Source: Microbacterium esteraromaticum (GTDB lineage: Bacteria > Actinomycetota > Actinomycetes > Actinomycetales > Microbacteriaceae). Taken from it: 64,000 nt of DNA. A model generated the notes under the pieces. It worked only from the letters and a program-made list of their open reading frames with translations. It did not search any database and had not been told where the DNA came from. The stretch covers positions 1,922,001 to 1,986,000 of the forward strand of contig NZ_JAFBBS010000001.1 of the NCBI RefSeq assembly GCF_016907315.1. The letters run 5' to 3'. The translations under genes and the position numbers were made by a program. Each line of letters opens with the position of its first letter. The stretch's first letter is position 1. Of the stretch, positions 34,410 to 42,217 are shown one piece after another.

Positions 34410-36587
34410 TCAGGCCGAGGCCTGCTCGGCCTTCTTCTCGCGGCGCAGGCCGTGCAGCAGCGGCTCGGTGTAACCGCTCGGCTGGGCTGTGCCCTCGACG
34501 ATCAGGCGGCGGGCCGCGGTGAACGCGATGCCCGGCTGCTCGCCCTCGGCGAAGGCGAGCTTCTCGTAGTTCGGGTCGCCGGCATTCTGCTGGTCGACCA
34601 CCGGCGCGTAGCGGCGCAGGCTGTCGTCGATCTGCTCTTCGGTGATCACGCCGTGCTGCAGCCAGTTGGCGAGCAGCTGGCTCGAGATGCGCAGGGTGGC
34701 GCGGTCTTCCATCAGGCCCACGTCGTGGATGTCGGGCACCTTCGAGACGCCGATGCCCTGGTCGATCCAGCGCACGACGTAGCCGAGGATCGACTGCACG
34801 TTGTTGTCGATCTCCTGCGCGACGACCTCGGGCGTGAGGTCTCCTTCGCCCGCGAGCGGCGGAACCAGCAGCGCGTCGAGGGCCTCGTCGCCGGTCGGAG
34901 TGAGGGTCGCGCGCACCGCCATCGGGTCGACCTGGTGGTAGTGCAGGGCGTGCAGGGTTCCGGCGGTCGGCGAGGGCACCCACGCCGTCGACGCACCCGA
35001 CTGCGGGTGCGCGATCTTCTTCTCGAGCATGTCGTGCATGAGGTCGGGCTCGGCCCACATGCCCTTGCCGATCTGCGCGTGACCGTCGAGGCCGCACTCC
35101 AGACCGATCGAGACGTTGCGGTCTTCATACGCCTTCATGAAGGGCTGCTGCTTGATGAGCGCCTTCGGCAGGAAGGGACCGGCGTGCATCGAGGTGTGGA
35201 TCTCGTCGCCCGTGCGGTCGAGGAATCCGGTGTTGATGAAGACGACGCGGTCGGATGCCGCGGCGATGGCCGCCTTGAGGTTCGCCGAGGTGCGGCGCTC
35301 CTCGTCCATGATGCCGACCTTCATCGTTCGGGCGGGAAGGCCCAGGAGCTGCTCGGCGCGGCTGAACAGCTCGGCGGCGAACGCGACCTCTTCGGGGCCG
35401 TGCATCTTCGGCTTCACGATGTACATCGATCCGGTGCGCGAGTTGCCGCCCCGGTTCGGGCCCTCGAGCTCAGGCAGCGATCCGAGCGAGGTCATGATGG
35501 CGTCGAGGATGCCCTCGAACACCTCCTCGCCGTTGCGGTCGAGAACCGCGGGGGTGCGCATCAGGTGACCGACATTGCGGATGAACAGCACGGCCCGGCC
35601 AGGAAGGGTGATCTCGCCGCCGTCGGCCGTCTTGTACGTGCGGTCCTCAGCGAGCGTGCGGGTGAAGGTGCGCCCGTTCTTGGTCACCGACTCGCTGATC
35701 GAGCCGTCCATGAATCCGCGCCAGTTGCGGTAGCCGAGCGCCTTGTCGTCGCCGTCGACGGCGGCGACCGAGTCCTCGAGGTCGAGGATCGTGGTGATCG
35801 CCGACTCGAGGATGATGTCCTGCACGCCCGCGGCATCCGTCGCGCCGATGCGGCCGGAGCGGTCGATGACGATCTCGGCGTGCAGGCCGTGGTGCACGAG
35901 CAGCACAGCGGTGGGGCCATCCGCCTCGCCGGCGTAGCCGACGAACCCGGCGGCGTCTGCCAGGCGGCGGTCGCCGCTCTCGGTGCGCACGATGAGGCCG
36001 TCGGCGTCGACGGCGTAGCCGGTGGCGTCGCGGTGCGAGCCCTCAGTGAGGGGAGCGATCTGGTCGAGCAGCTCGCGTCCGCGCTCGACGACGGCGGCGG
36101 CCCGCGTGAAGTTGAACTCCTTGCCCGGCGCGAGCTCGCCGGTCTGATCGATCGCGTCGGTGCCGTACAGTGCGTCGTACAGCGAGCCCCAGCGGGCGTT
36201 GGCGGCGTTGATCGCGAAGCGGGCGTTGAGCAGAGGCACGACCAGCTGAGGGCCGGCCATCGTCGCGATCTCGGGGTCGACGTTCTCGGTGGTGACGGCG
36301 ACGTTCTCGGGAGCCTCGACCAGGTAGCCGATCTCGGTCAGCAGCGCACGGTAGGCGTTCTTCTCGGGCACACCCGGGTTCTGGCGGTGGAACTCGTCGA
36401 TCTTCTGCTGCAGCTCATCGCGCTTCGCAAGCAGTTCTGCATTGCGGGGCCCGAGTTCGTGGATGATCGCACTGGCGCCGGCCCAGAACTCGTCGACGTC
36501 ACGCCCGCTCTCGGCGAGCGCCGCCTCGGCGAACTCGACGATGGGGGCGGCGACCGAGAGATCGGCGCGACTGAGGTGCGAGGTCAT
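34410..36587 (-). CDS. glcB: Malate synthase G
   Basis: 725 residues, matching the monomeric G isoform (about 723). Condenses glyoxylate with acetyl-CoA to malate. Visible motifs: TTILDLEDSVAAVDGDDK, SMYIVKPKMHGPEEVAFA, MDEERRTSANLKAAI, GFLDRTGDEIHTSMHAGP. AAGGA precedes the ATG. It is the second gene of a unit with the GlcG-like gene (ATGA overlap), divergent from IclR. No isocitrate lyase or glycolate oxidase gene is in the window. Confidence 0.97.
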   Translation of the reverse strand: MTSHLSRADLSVAAPIVEFAEAALAESGRDVDEFWAGASAIIHELGPRNAELLAKRDELQQKIDEFHRQNPGVPEKNAYRALLTEIGYLVEAPENVAVTTENVDPEIATMAGPQLVVPLLNARFAINAANARWGSLYDALYGTDAIDQTGELAPGKEFNFTRAAAVVERGRELLDQIAPLTEGSHRDATGYAVDADGLIVRTESGDRRLADAAGFVGYAGEADGPTAVLLVHHGLHAEIVIDRSGRIGATDAAGVQDIILESAITTILDLEDSVAAVDGDDKALGYRNWRGFMDGSISESVTKNGRTFTRTLAEDRTYKTADGGEITLPGRAVLFIRNVGHLMRTPAVLDRNGEEVFEGILDAIMTSLGSLPELEGPNRGGNSRTGSMYIVKPKMHGPEEVAFAAELFSRAEQLLGLPARTMKVGIMDEERRTSANLKAAIAAASDRVVFINTGFLDRTGDEIHTSMHAGPFLPKALIKQQPFMKAYEDRNVSIGLECGLDGHAQIGKGMWAEPDLMHDMLEKKIAHPQSGASTAWVPSPTAGTLHALHYHQVDPMAVRATLTPTGDEALDALLVPPLAGEGDLTPEVVAQEIDNNVQSILGYVVRWIDQGIGVSKVPDIHDVGLMEDRATLRISSQLLANWLQHGVITEEQIDDSLRRYAPVVDQQNAGDPNYEKLAFAEGEQPGIAFTAARRLIVEGTAQPSGYTEPLLHGLRREKKAEQASA

Positions 36588-37015
36588 AGTTCCATTCCTT
36601 CTGTTCGAGCGCCGATCCGGCGCAGGGTCTCCATGGCGATCTCCGCGTCTTGAGCGGGTGTGCCGCCGGCGACACCGAGTCCGCCGGCATGCTGATCGCC
36701 GAAGTAGATGGGGAAGCCGCCGTCGATCGTCGTGAGCAGGCCGCCCGTGCCGAGCGGCAGCGCGACGGCGACCGCTTCGGGGATGAGTGCGGTGCGACGG
36801 CGGGTGGATGCTGCGGTCGCGGCCTTGCGACGACTCGTCTCGACACTGTGGGGCGTCGCGCCGTCGGCCATGCCGAACGCGATGACGGTCATCGAGGGGT
36901 CGGCCACCGACACCACGGGGCGCACGCCGTGCTCGGCGCCGATCTGCATGGCGAGGTCGACTGCCTGTGCCGCCGTGGCATAGGTGATGGCGACGATCTG
37001 ACGTGTGCTCGACAT
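36584..37015 (-). CDS. GlcG/HbpS family protein
   Basis: 143 residues of the GlcG/HbpS (DUF336) fold: VVSVADPSMTVIAFGMADGA, RKAATAASTRR, IDGGFPIYFGDQHAGGLGVAGGTPAQD. Members bind haem or accompany glycolate/glyoxylate genes; the exact role is unknown. First gene of the unit with malate synthase, overlapping it by four bases, so a glyoxylate-linked function is likely. Start ATG at 37015, after GGGGAGAG. Confidence 0.9.
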   Translation of the reverse strand: MSSTRQIVAITYATAAQAVDLAMQIGAEHGVRPVVSVADPSMTVIAFGMADGATPHSVETSRRKAATAASTRRRTALIPEAVAVALPLGTGGLLTTIDGGFPIYFGDQHAGGLGVAGGTPAQDAEIAMETLRRIGARTEGMEL

Positions 37016-37028
37016 GTCTCTCCCCTCT

Positions 37029-37066
37029 AAAAGTGCAGTACCAGATTAGGCAGGCGTGCACCTTTT
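37029..37066. promoter_or_regulatory. IclR-type operator between glcG-like/glcB and iclR
   Basis: AAAAGTGCA (37029-37037) and TGCACCTTTT (37057-37066) form an inverted repeat, one base bulged, in the 67-base divergent gap. Position and symmetry fit an IclR regulator that controls both its own gene and the malate synthase unit. Confidence 0.65.
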
Positions 37067-37082
37067 GGAGCGGCGATTTCAT

Positions 37083-37913
37083 ATGATGGAACTCATGGAG
37101 GGAACAGCCGCAAACCCAGGTTCAGCCGCCGCAGCGACCGGTTCGACACCGGCAGGGACGGTGCAGTCCGTGACGCGTGCCTTCTCGCTGCTGGAGGCGC
37201 TCGCGGCATCCGGAGGAGAGGCGTCACTGGCATCCATCGCCGGCCGCACCGGCCTCGCCGTGCCGACCGCGCACCGCCTGCTCGGCACGCTCAACCATCT
37301 CGGCTACGTGCGACAGCTCGAAGACCGGCGCTACGCTCTCGGCGCGAGCCTGATCTCGCTGGGCCGGCACGCCGTGCCGCCGCTCGCCGACGCCGCGCTG
37401 CCGCTGCTGCGCCGGCTCGAAGACCAGTTCCACGAGACCGCGAACTTCGCCGTGCTCGACGGCGACCTCGTGCTGTACGCCGGTCAGGTCGCGTCGCGTC
37501 AGCGTATGCGCATGTTCACCGAGATCGGACGGCGTGTTCTGCCGCATTCGACCGGCGTGGGCAAGGCGATGCTGTCGACCATGCCCGAGCGGCAGGTGCG
37601 CGCGCTGATCACCCGCACCGGTCTGCCGCGGTTCACGCCGCAGACCATCACCGACGAAGAGGCGTTCATCGCCGACCTGCGCCGTGCGCGCGGGCGCGGC
37701 TTCGCCGCCGACGACAGCGAGCAGGAGGTCGGCGTGCGCTGCATCGCCGTCTCGGTGAAGGGCATCGGACAGCCGGCCGCCGTCTCGGTCTCCGGCCCTG
37801 CCGCTCGCATCACCGACGCGACGGTCGTCGAGGTCGTGCGGGCGCTGCGCGAGGCGGCCGAAGAACTCGCCGTGCTCGCTGCCGAGCGCGGCGTGGGAGA
37901 TCCGGGGTTCTGA
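37083..37913 (+). CDS. IclR-family transcriptional regulator
   Basis: About 276 residues. The N-terminal winged HTH (VTRAFSLLEALAASGGEASLASIAGRTGLAVPTAHRLLGTL) and the C-terminal IclR ligand domain (RVLPHSTGVGKAML, RGFAADDSEQEVGVRCIAV, AVSVSGPAARI) are complete. By analogy with glyoxylate-shunt IclR proteins it should sense glyoxylate, pyruvate or a related acid and control the divergent malate synthase genes. ATGs at 37083, 37086 and 37095 are all possible; the GTG at 37056 would lie in the operator and is rejected. Confidence 0.92.
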   Translation: MMELMEGTAANPGSAAAATGSTPAGTVQSVTRAFSLLEALAASGGEASLASIAGRTGLAVPTAHRLLGTLNHLGYVRQLEDRRYALGASLISLGRHAVPPLADAALPLLRRLEDQFHETANFAVLDGDLVLYAGQVASRQRMRMFTEIGRRVLPHSTGVGKAMLSTMPERQVRALITRTGLPRFTPQTITDEEAFIADLRRARGRGFAADDSEQEVGVRCIAVSVKGIGQPAAVSVSGPAARITDATVVEVVRALREAAEELAVLAAERGVGDPGF

Positions 37914-37946
37914 GAACCAGCCCTGAGCCGGGCGCGACCTCTTGTC

Positions 37947-37982
37947 TAACGACTGTCAGCGACATATCGTTAAGCATCGTTC
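37947..37982 (+). promoter_or_regulatory. Candidate PadR operator
   Basis: TAACGA (37947-37952) and TCGTTA (37967-37972) are inverted; next to them TATCGTTAAGCATCGTTC resembles the motif upstream of the DUF2975-XRE operon. An AGGAGG binding site follows before the padR ATG. Confidence 0.55.
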
Positions 37983-37999
37983 AGCAACAGGAGGTCATC

Positions 38000-38578
38000 A
38001 TGAACGGATCGTTCCCCTCCAGTGGGTTCACCTTCGGATCGAGCAACGGCGCGGGCAATCCGCTCGCCGGCGTGTGGGAGGCGGTCGAGCAGCTGCGCAA
38101 CGGCTTCGAGCAGCGCACGGGCGGCTCGCGCATGGCCCGCGGCGATGTGCGCGCGGCGGTCATCTCGCTGCTCGCCGAGCGCCCGATGCACGGCTACCAG
38201 ATCATCAGCGAGATCAGCGAGCGCTCGGGCGGCGCATGGAAGCCCAGCGCCGGCTCGGTCTATCCGACCCTGCAGCTGCTCGCCGACGAGGGCATGATCA
38301 CCGCCACCGAGCAGGGCGGTCGCAAGACCTACTCGCTGACGGATGCAGGCATCGCCGAGTCCGAGGAGCTCGCGGCGAAGCCCGCGCCGTGGGAGGGTGC
38401 AGGTCAGCGCAGCAGCACCGGCTCGGGTCATCTCGGCGGCCTGCCGAAGGCCGGGATGGAGCTCGCCAGCGCTGCCGCGCAGCTCGGTCGCACCGGCACT
38501 CCCGAGCAGGTGAAGGAGGGCGTCGAGATCCTCGAAGACGCCCGGCGTAGGCTGTACGCGATCCTCGCCGAGGGGTGA
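38000..38578 (+). CDS. PadR-family transcriptional regulator
   Basis: 192 residues. A Gly/Ser-rich N-terminal 40 residues precede the PadR winged HTH (VRAAVISLLAERPMHGYQIISEI, GSVYPTLQLLADEGMI, GGRKTYSLTDAG), and a long helical tail serves for dimerisation. Excellent AGGAGG binding site. It overlaps the UbiB-type gene by GTGA, so the two are coupled. PadR proteins are usually autoregulated through inverted repeats, which are visible upstream. Confidence 0.93.
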   Translation: MNGSFPSSGFTFGSSNGAGNPLAGVWEAVEQLRNGFEQRTGGSRMARGDVRAAVISLLAERPMHGYQIISEISERSGGAWKPSAGSVYPTLQLLADEGMITATEQGGRKTYSLTDAGIAESEELAAKPAPWEGAGQRSSTGSGHLGGLPKAGMELASAAAQLGRTGTPEQVKEGVEILEDARRRLYAILAEG

Positions 38579-40242
38579 TCCCGCACTCAGGGGGTTCTGT
38601 GCACCAGGCTCGCTATCGCCGCATCCTGCGCTTCGCCGCGCGTGCGTTCGCGCAGATCTGGTGGTTCGAGCTGGTGCTGCCGCGCCTCGGCCTCGGCCGG
38701 GTCGCGGATCGCACCCGGGATGCCAGGATGCTGCGCCTCGCGCGCCGCTTCCGCGGCCTCGCCGTCGAGCTCGGCGGCCTCATGATCAAGGTCGGGCAGT
38801 TCATGTCCTCGCGTCTTGACGTGCTCCCACCGGAGATCACCGCCGAGCTCGCGGGGCTGCAGGATGAGGTGCCCGCCGAGCGGTTCGACGACATCAGGGC
38901 GGCCGCAGAGGCCGAACTGGGGATGCCGCTCTCGCACGCGTTCGCCTCGTTCGATCCGGCGCCTGTCGCTGCGGCATCCCTCGGTCAGGCGCACCGCGCC
39001 ACCCTCTCGCCCACCGACGCCGCCGACACCGGACTCGACCGGGTGATCGTGAAGGTGCAGCGGCCGGGGATCGACGAGATCGTCGCCGTCGACCTCGCAG
39101 CCCTGCGGCGGGTGGCCAGGTGGGCGCAGCGCGTGCGCGCCGTCTCGTCGCGGGTCGACGCACCCGCCTTGGTCGAGGAGTTCGCCGAGACCTGTCACGA
39201 GGAGATCGACTACCTGCACGAAGCTGCGAGCGCCGAGCGCTTCGCCTCGGATTTCGCCGATGACGCCCGGGTCTCGGCGCCGGCGGTCGTCTGGGAGCGC
39301 TCCACGCGCCGCGTGCTCACGCTCGAAGACGTCACCGCGATCAAGATCAGCGACACGGTCGCGCTGCGCGCCGCAGGCATCGACCCCGCTGAGGTCGCGC
39401 AGGTCTTCGCGCAGGTCATGCTCGACCAGGTGTTCACGCACTCGTTCGTGCACGCCGACCCGCATCCGGGCAACATCTTCGTGACGCCCTCCGCGGATGG
39501 CGGATGGCGACTGACGTTCATCGACTTCGGGATGATGGCCGAGGTTCCTGACACGATCCGCGCCGGACTGCGCACTCTGGTGATCGCCGTCGCCTCGCGC
39601 GACAGTCACGGCCTGATCGTCGCTGCGCAGCAGATCGGCGTGCTGCTGCCGTCGGCGCAGACGGCAGAGCTCGAACGTGCGCTGACCATGCTGTTCGCGC
39701 GGTTCGGCGGCATGGGGTTCAACGAGCTGCGCGATGTCGATCCGCGGGAGTTCCAGGATTTCGCGCGGGAGTTCGGCGACACGGTGCGGGCGCTGCCCGT
39801 GCAGTTCCCCGAGAAGATGCTGCTGCTCATGCGCGCCGTGTCGCTGACCTCAGGCATGTGCAGCGCCCTCGATCCGACGTTCAACATCTGGGAGCCTGTC
39901 GAGCCGTACGCGACCAAGCTGCTGCGCGACGAGAGCGGCGGGATGCTGCGCGACCTCGGCGCGCAGAGCATGACGAACATGTCGACGCTCTGGCGCCTTC
40001 CGGCCCGCGTCGATGCGGCTCTCAACCGCCTCGACTCGGGGTCGCTCACCTTCGACATCTCGAGCCTCGAGCTGCGGCTCGACCGCATCATCCGCGTCGC
40101 CTACCGTGCGGTGTCGGCCGTGCTCTTCGGGGGGATGCTGATCGGCGGCGTTCTGCTGCTCGAACCTGCATCAGGGTGGGGCGTCGGTCTGATGTGCGCC
40201 TCGGTCGTGCCGCTGCTGCACGCCGTGTTCGGGCGGCGCTGA
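38575..40242 (+). CDS. ABC1/UbiB-family atypical kinase
   Basis: 555 residues. ADCK/UbiB motifs: the KxGQ-like LGGLMIKVGQFMSSR, A-rich loop VAAASLGQAHRA in place of a P-loop, VIVKVQRPGIDE with the lysine, EIDYLHEAASAERF, HADPHPGNIF and FIDFGMMAEVP (DFG). Two C-terminal hydrophobic helices anchor it to the membrane. Family members support quinone or lipid homeostasis through an ATPase activity. The GTG at 38575 overlaps the PadR stop; GTG 38599 is an alternative start. Confidence 0.93.
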   Translation: MIPHSGGSVHQARYRRILRFAARAFAQIWWFELVLPRLGLGRVADRTRDARMLRLARRFRGLAVELGGLMIKVGQFMSSRLDVLPPEITAELAGLQDEVPAERFDDIRAAAEAELGMPLSHAFASFDPAPVAAASLGQAHRATLSPTDAADTGLDRVIVKVQRPGIDEIVAVDLAALRRVARWAQRVRAVSSRVDAPALVEEFAETCHEEIDYLHEAASAERFASDFADDARVSAPAVVWERSTRRVLTLEDVTAIKISDTVALRAAGIDPAEVAQVFAQVMLDQVFTHSFVHADPHPGNIFVTPSADGGWRLTFIDFGMMAEVPDTIRAGLRTLVIAVASRDSHGLIVAAQQIGVLLPSAQTAELERALTMLFARFGGMGFNELRDVDPREFQDFAREFGDTVRALPVQFPEKMLLLMRAVSLTSGMCSALDPTFNIWEPVEPYATKLLRDESGGMLRDLGAQSMTNMSTLWRLPARVDAALNRLDSGSLTFDISSLELRLDRIIRVAYRAVSAVLFGGMLIGGVLLLEPASGWGVGLMCASVVPLLHAVFGRR

Positions 40243-40267
40243 AGCGCCGGCGGGCAGGGGGTCGAAG

Positions 40268-40298
40268 CGAGGGCGGCGGACACGACCCGCCGCCCTCG
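40268..40298. terminator. Strong bidirectional terminator
   Basis: CGAGGGCGGCGG (40268-40279) pairs perfectly with CCGCCGCCCTCG (40287-40298) around a seven-base loop, followed by CCGTCTTCTC. Lies between the convergent UbiB-type and MFS genes. Confidence 0.85.
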
Positions 40299-40334
40299 CC
40301 GTCTTCTCGGCTAGCGCACCATTCGCTCGGCGTC

Positions 40335-41768
40335 TCAACCGGCAGAGCGCCCGCGGAAGAAGATCATCGTGAGCAGCGCGCCGATCAGAGCCAGCGCGCC
40401 CGCGGCGATGAAGGCAGCCGAATAGCCCTGCGTGAGCGCTACCGGGTCGCCCAGTCGGCTGGCGCCGAACGCGGCGGCGATCGCCGACACGACGGCGAGT
40501 CCGACGGCCGAGCCGACCTGATAGCTCGTGTTCACGATTCCCGAGGCCAGTCCACCCTCTTCCGGCGGGGCCGCGGCGATCGCGGTCTGCAGCGACGGGA
40601 TGAATGCCAGTGCCTGACCGAAGGCGACGACCAGCGACGGCAGGAACGCGTCCACCCAGTAGCCCCCATCGGGGCTGACGAACGCCATCCACCCGAGACC
40701 AGCCGCGAGGACGAGCAGACCGACGACGATCGGCACCTTGGGGCCGAAGGCTGCGATCACCCGCGGCGCGAGCAGGATCATCCCGACCATGATGAGGGTC
40801 GTCATCGGCAGCAGAGCCGCGCCGGCGGGGAAGGCGGTGAAGCCCAGCACCTGCTGCAGATAGAGATTCAGGAAGAACCACATCGGAATCCACGCGGCTC
40901 CGAGCATGACCTGGGCGACGTTGGCGGCGCCGAGGTTCGGTGAACGGAAGATCGACAGGCGCACCAGCGGCTCGCGCTTCACGCGCTGGATGATCACGAA
41001 GAGCATCAGCAGCAGCACGCCCAGGCCCAGTGCGATCCACGGCTCGGCGGATGCCCAGCCGGCGGCCTCCGAGCGGATGATGCCGTACACGAGAGCCGCG
41101 AGACCCACCGTGACGGTGAGCGCGCCCATGGTGTCGACCGATCCGCGCGCCCCCACCTTGCCGCCGGGCAGCGCCTTCCACATGAAGATGAGGATGACGG
41201 CCGCGATCGGGATGTTGATGTAGAAGACCCACGGCCACGAGGCGAACTCGGTGATGACGCCGCCGAGGAACACGCCGGCGGTGCCTCCGGCGGGGGCGGC
41301 CGCACCGTAGAACGCCATGGCCCTGGTGAGCTCTCGGGGATCGGAGCCGAACAGCATCATCAGCATGGTGAGCGCCGCAGGGGCGATGAGCGCCGACCCT
41401 GCGCCCTGCAGCACGCGCCCGATCAGCTCGACGGGCACGTCGCCGGCGACCCCGGCCACGAGCGAGCCTATGCCGAGAATGACCCAGCCGAGGGCGAACA
41501 TCCGTCGAGGGCCGAACAGGTCGGACAGGCGACCGCCGAGCAGCAGCAGGCCTGCCAGTGCGATCACATAGGCGTTGAACACCCATGAGAGCGTGTGGGG
41601 GGAGAAGCCGAGGGCGGCCTGCATCTCGGGCAGGGCGACACCGATGATCGACGCGTCCATGATGACCATGAACTGCGCCAGGGCGATGATGGCGAGGCCC
41701 CACCACCGCGCGTTGCCACGCGGTGCGGCGGTGCTCGCCGTGGGGATGTCTCTGGTTGAGGTTGACAC
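40335..41768 (-). CDS. MFS transporter, DHA2 (EmrB/QacA-like) family
   Basis: 477 residues, about 14 hydrophobic helices. Motifs: ALAQFMVIMDASIIGVALPE at TM1 (the D1 motif of 14-TM drug:proton antiporters), GGRLSDLFGPRRMF (motif A), RVLQGAGSALIAPAAL (motif B), GGAVGGVFLGGVI-type motif C region. Exports drugs or metabolites against protons. The gene lies 40 bases behind the YHS-domain gene and probably shares its CsoR-type controlled promoter, suggesting induction by metal or reactive sulfur. Confidence 0.93.
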   Translation of the reverse strand: MSTSTRDIPTASTAAPRGNARWWGLAIIALAQFMVIMDASIIGVALPEMQAALGFSPHTLSWVFNAYVIALAGLLLLGGRLSDLFGPRRMFALGWVILGIGSLVAGVAGDVPVELIGRVLQGAGSALIAPAALTMLMMLFGSDPRELTRAMAFYGAAAPAGGTAGVFLGGVITEFASWPWVFYINIPIAAVILIFMWKALPGGKVGARGSVDTMGALTVTVGLAALVYGIIRSEAAGWASAEPWIALGLGVLLLMLFVIIQRVKREPLVRLSIFRSPNLGAANVAQVMLGAAWIPMWFFLNLYLQQVLGFTAFPAGAALLPMTTLIMVGMILLAPRVIAAFGPKVPIVVGLLVLAAGLGWMAFVSPDGGYWVDAFLPSLVVAFGQALAFIPSLQTAIAAAPPEEGGLASGIVNTSYQVGSAVGLAVVSAIAAAFGASRLGDPVALTQGYSAAFIAAGALALIGALLTMIFFRGRSAG

Positions 41769-41808
41769 GATGAATCCGTTCTGGGGGAGATGCGGGGGAT
41801 GGGGGAGG

Positions 41809-42078
41809 TCACGCCACGTGGGCGGCGTACCTGGCGGGGTCGGCGTCGAATGCGGGCGCGCAGCCGGCGCAGCAGAAGTGGTACCGACGGCCGTCGTGGT
41901 CGCGGAACAGTCCAGCCGCCTCGGCGGCCTTCCTGTCGACGGGCGTGCCGACCATGACCGGACAGGTGGTCGGTTCGTCGGTCGCGTGCAGCAAGCTCGG
42001 TCGGCCCTCGGCGGATGCTGCGGGATGGGGGGCTCCGGTGCTGCAGCAGGTGCCGGTGGCGTTCGTGTCTTCGGTCAT
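41809..42078 (-). CDS. YHS-domain metal-binding protein
   Basis: 89 residues. The C-terminal half is a YHS domain (TTCPVMVGTPVDRKAAEAAG, YHFCCAGCAPAFDADPARY) with cysteines suited to copper or another soft metal; the N-terminus has another CC pair (TGTCCSTGA). YHS proteins act in heavy-metal handling, often near copper ATPases. Here it heads an operon with an MFS exporter. ATG at 42078 chosen; an upstream in-frame ATG at 42123 would place the start inside the operator region. Confidence 0.88.
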   Translation of the reverse strand: MTEDTNATGTCCSTGAPHPAASAEGRPSLLHATDEPTTCPVMVGTPVDRKAAEAAGLFRDHDGRRYHFCCAGCAPAFDADPARYAAHVA

Positions 42079-42127
42079 TGTTCGTCGCGTGCCTTTCGCC
42101 TCGGGGTCGGATGCCGATGGCATCCTT

Positions 42128-42170
42128 GATACCCCCGGGGGGTACTAAGAATATACCCCCCGGGGGTATT
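42128..42170 (-). promoter_or_regulatory. Two mirror-image CsoR/RcnR-type operators
   Basis: TACCCCCGGGGGGTA (42130-42144) and TACCCCCCGGGGGTA (42154-42168) are exact reverse complements of each other, centres 24 bp apart. C/G-tract sites flanked by TA are the hallmark of CsoR-family repressors (copper, nickel, persulfide or formaldehyde sensors). They precede the YHS gene on the minus strand. No CsoR gene is in the window, so control is in trans. Confidence 0.85.
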
Positions 42171-42217
42171 CCCGAAGGCTCGGGATACGGCGCCGACGCT
42201 CGCGTCCCCGAGCGGGC

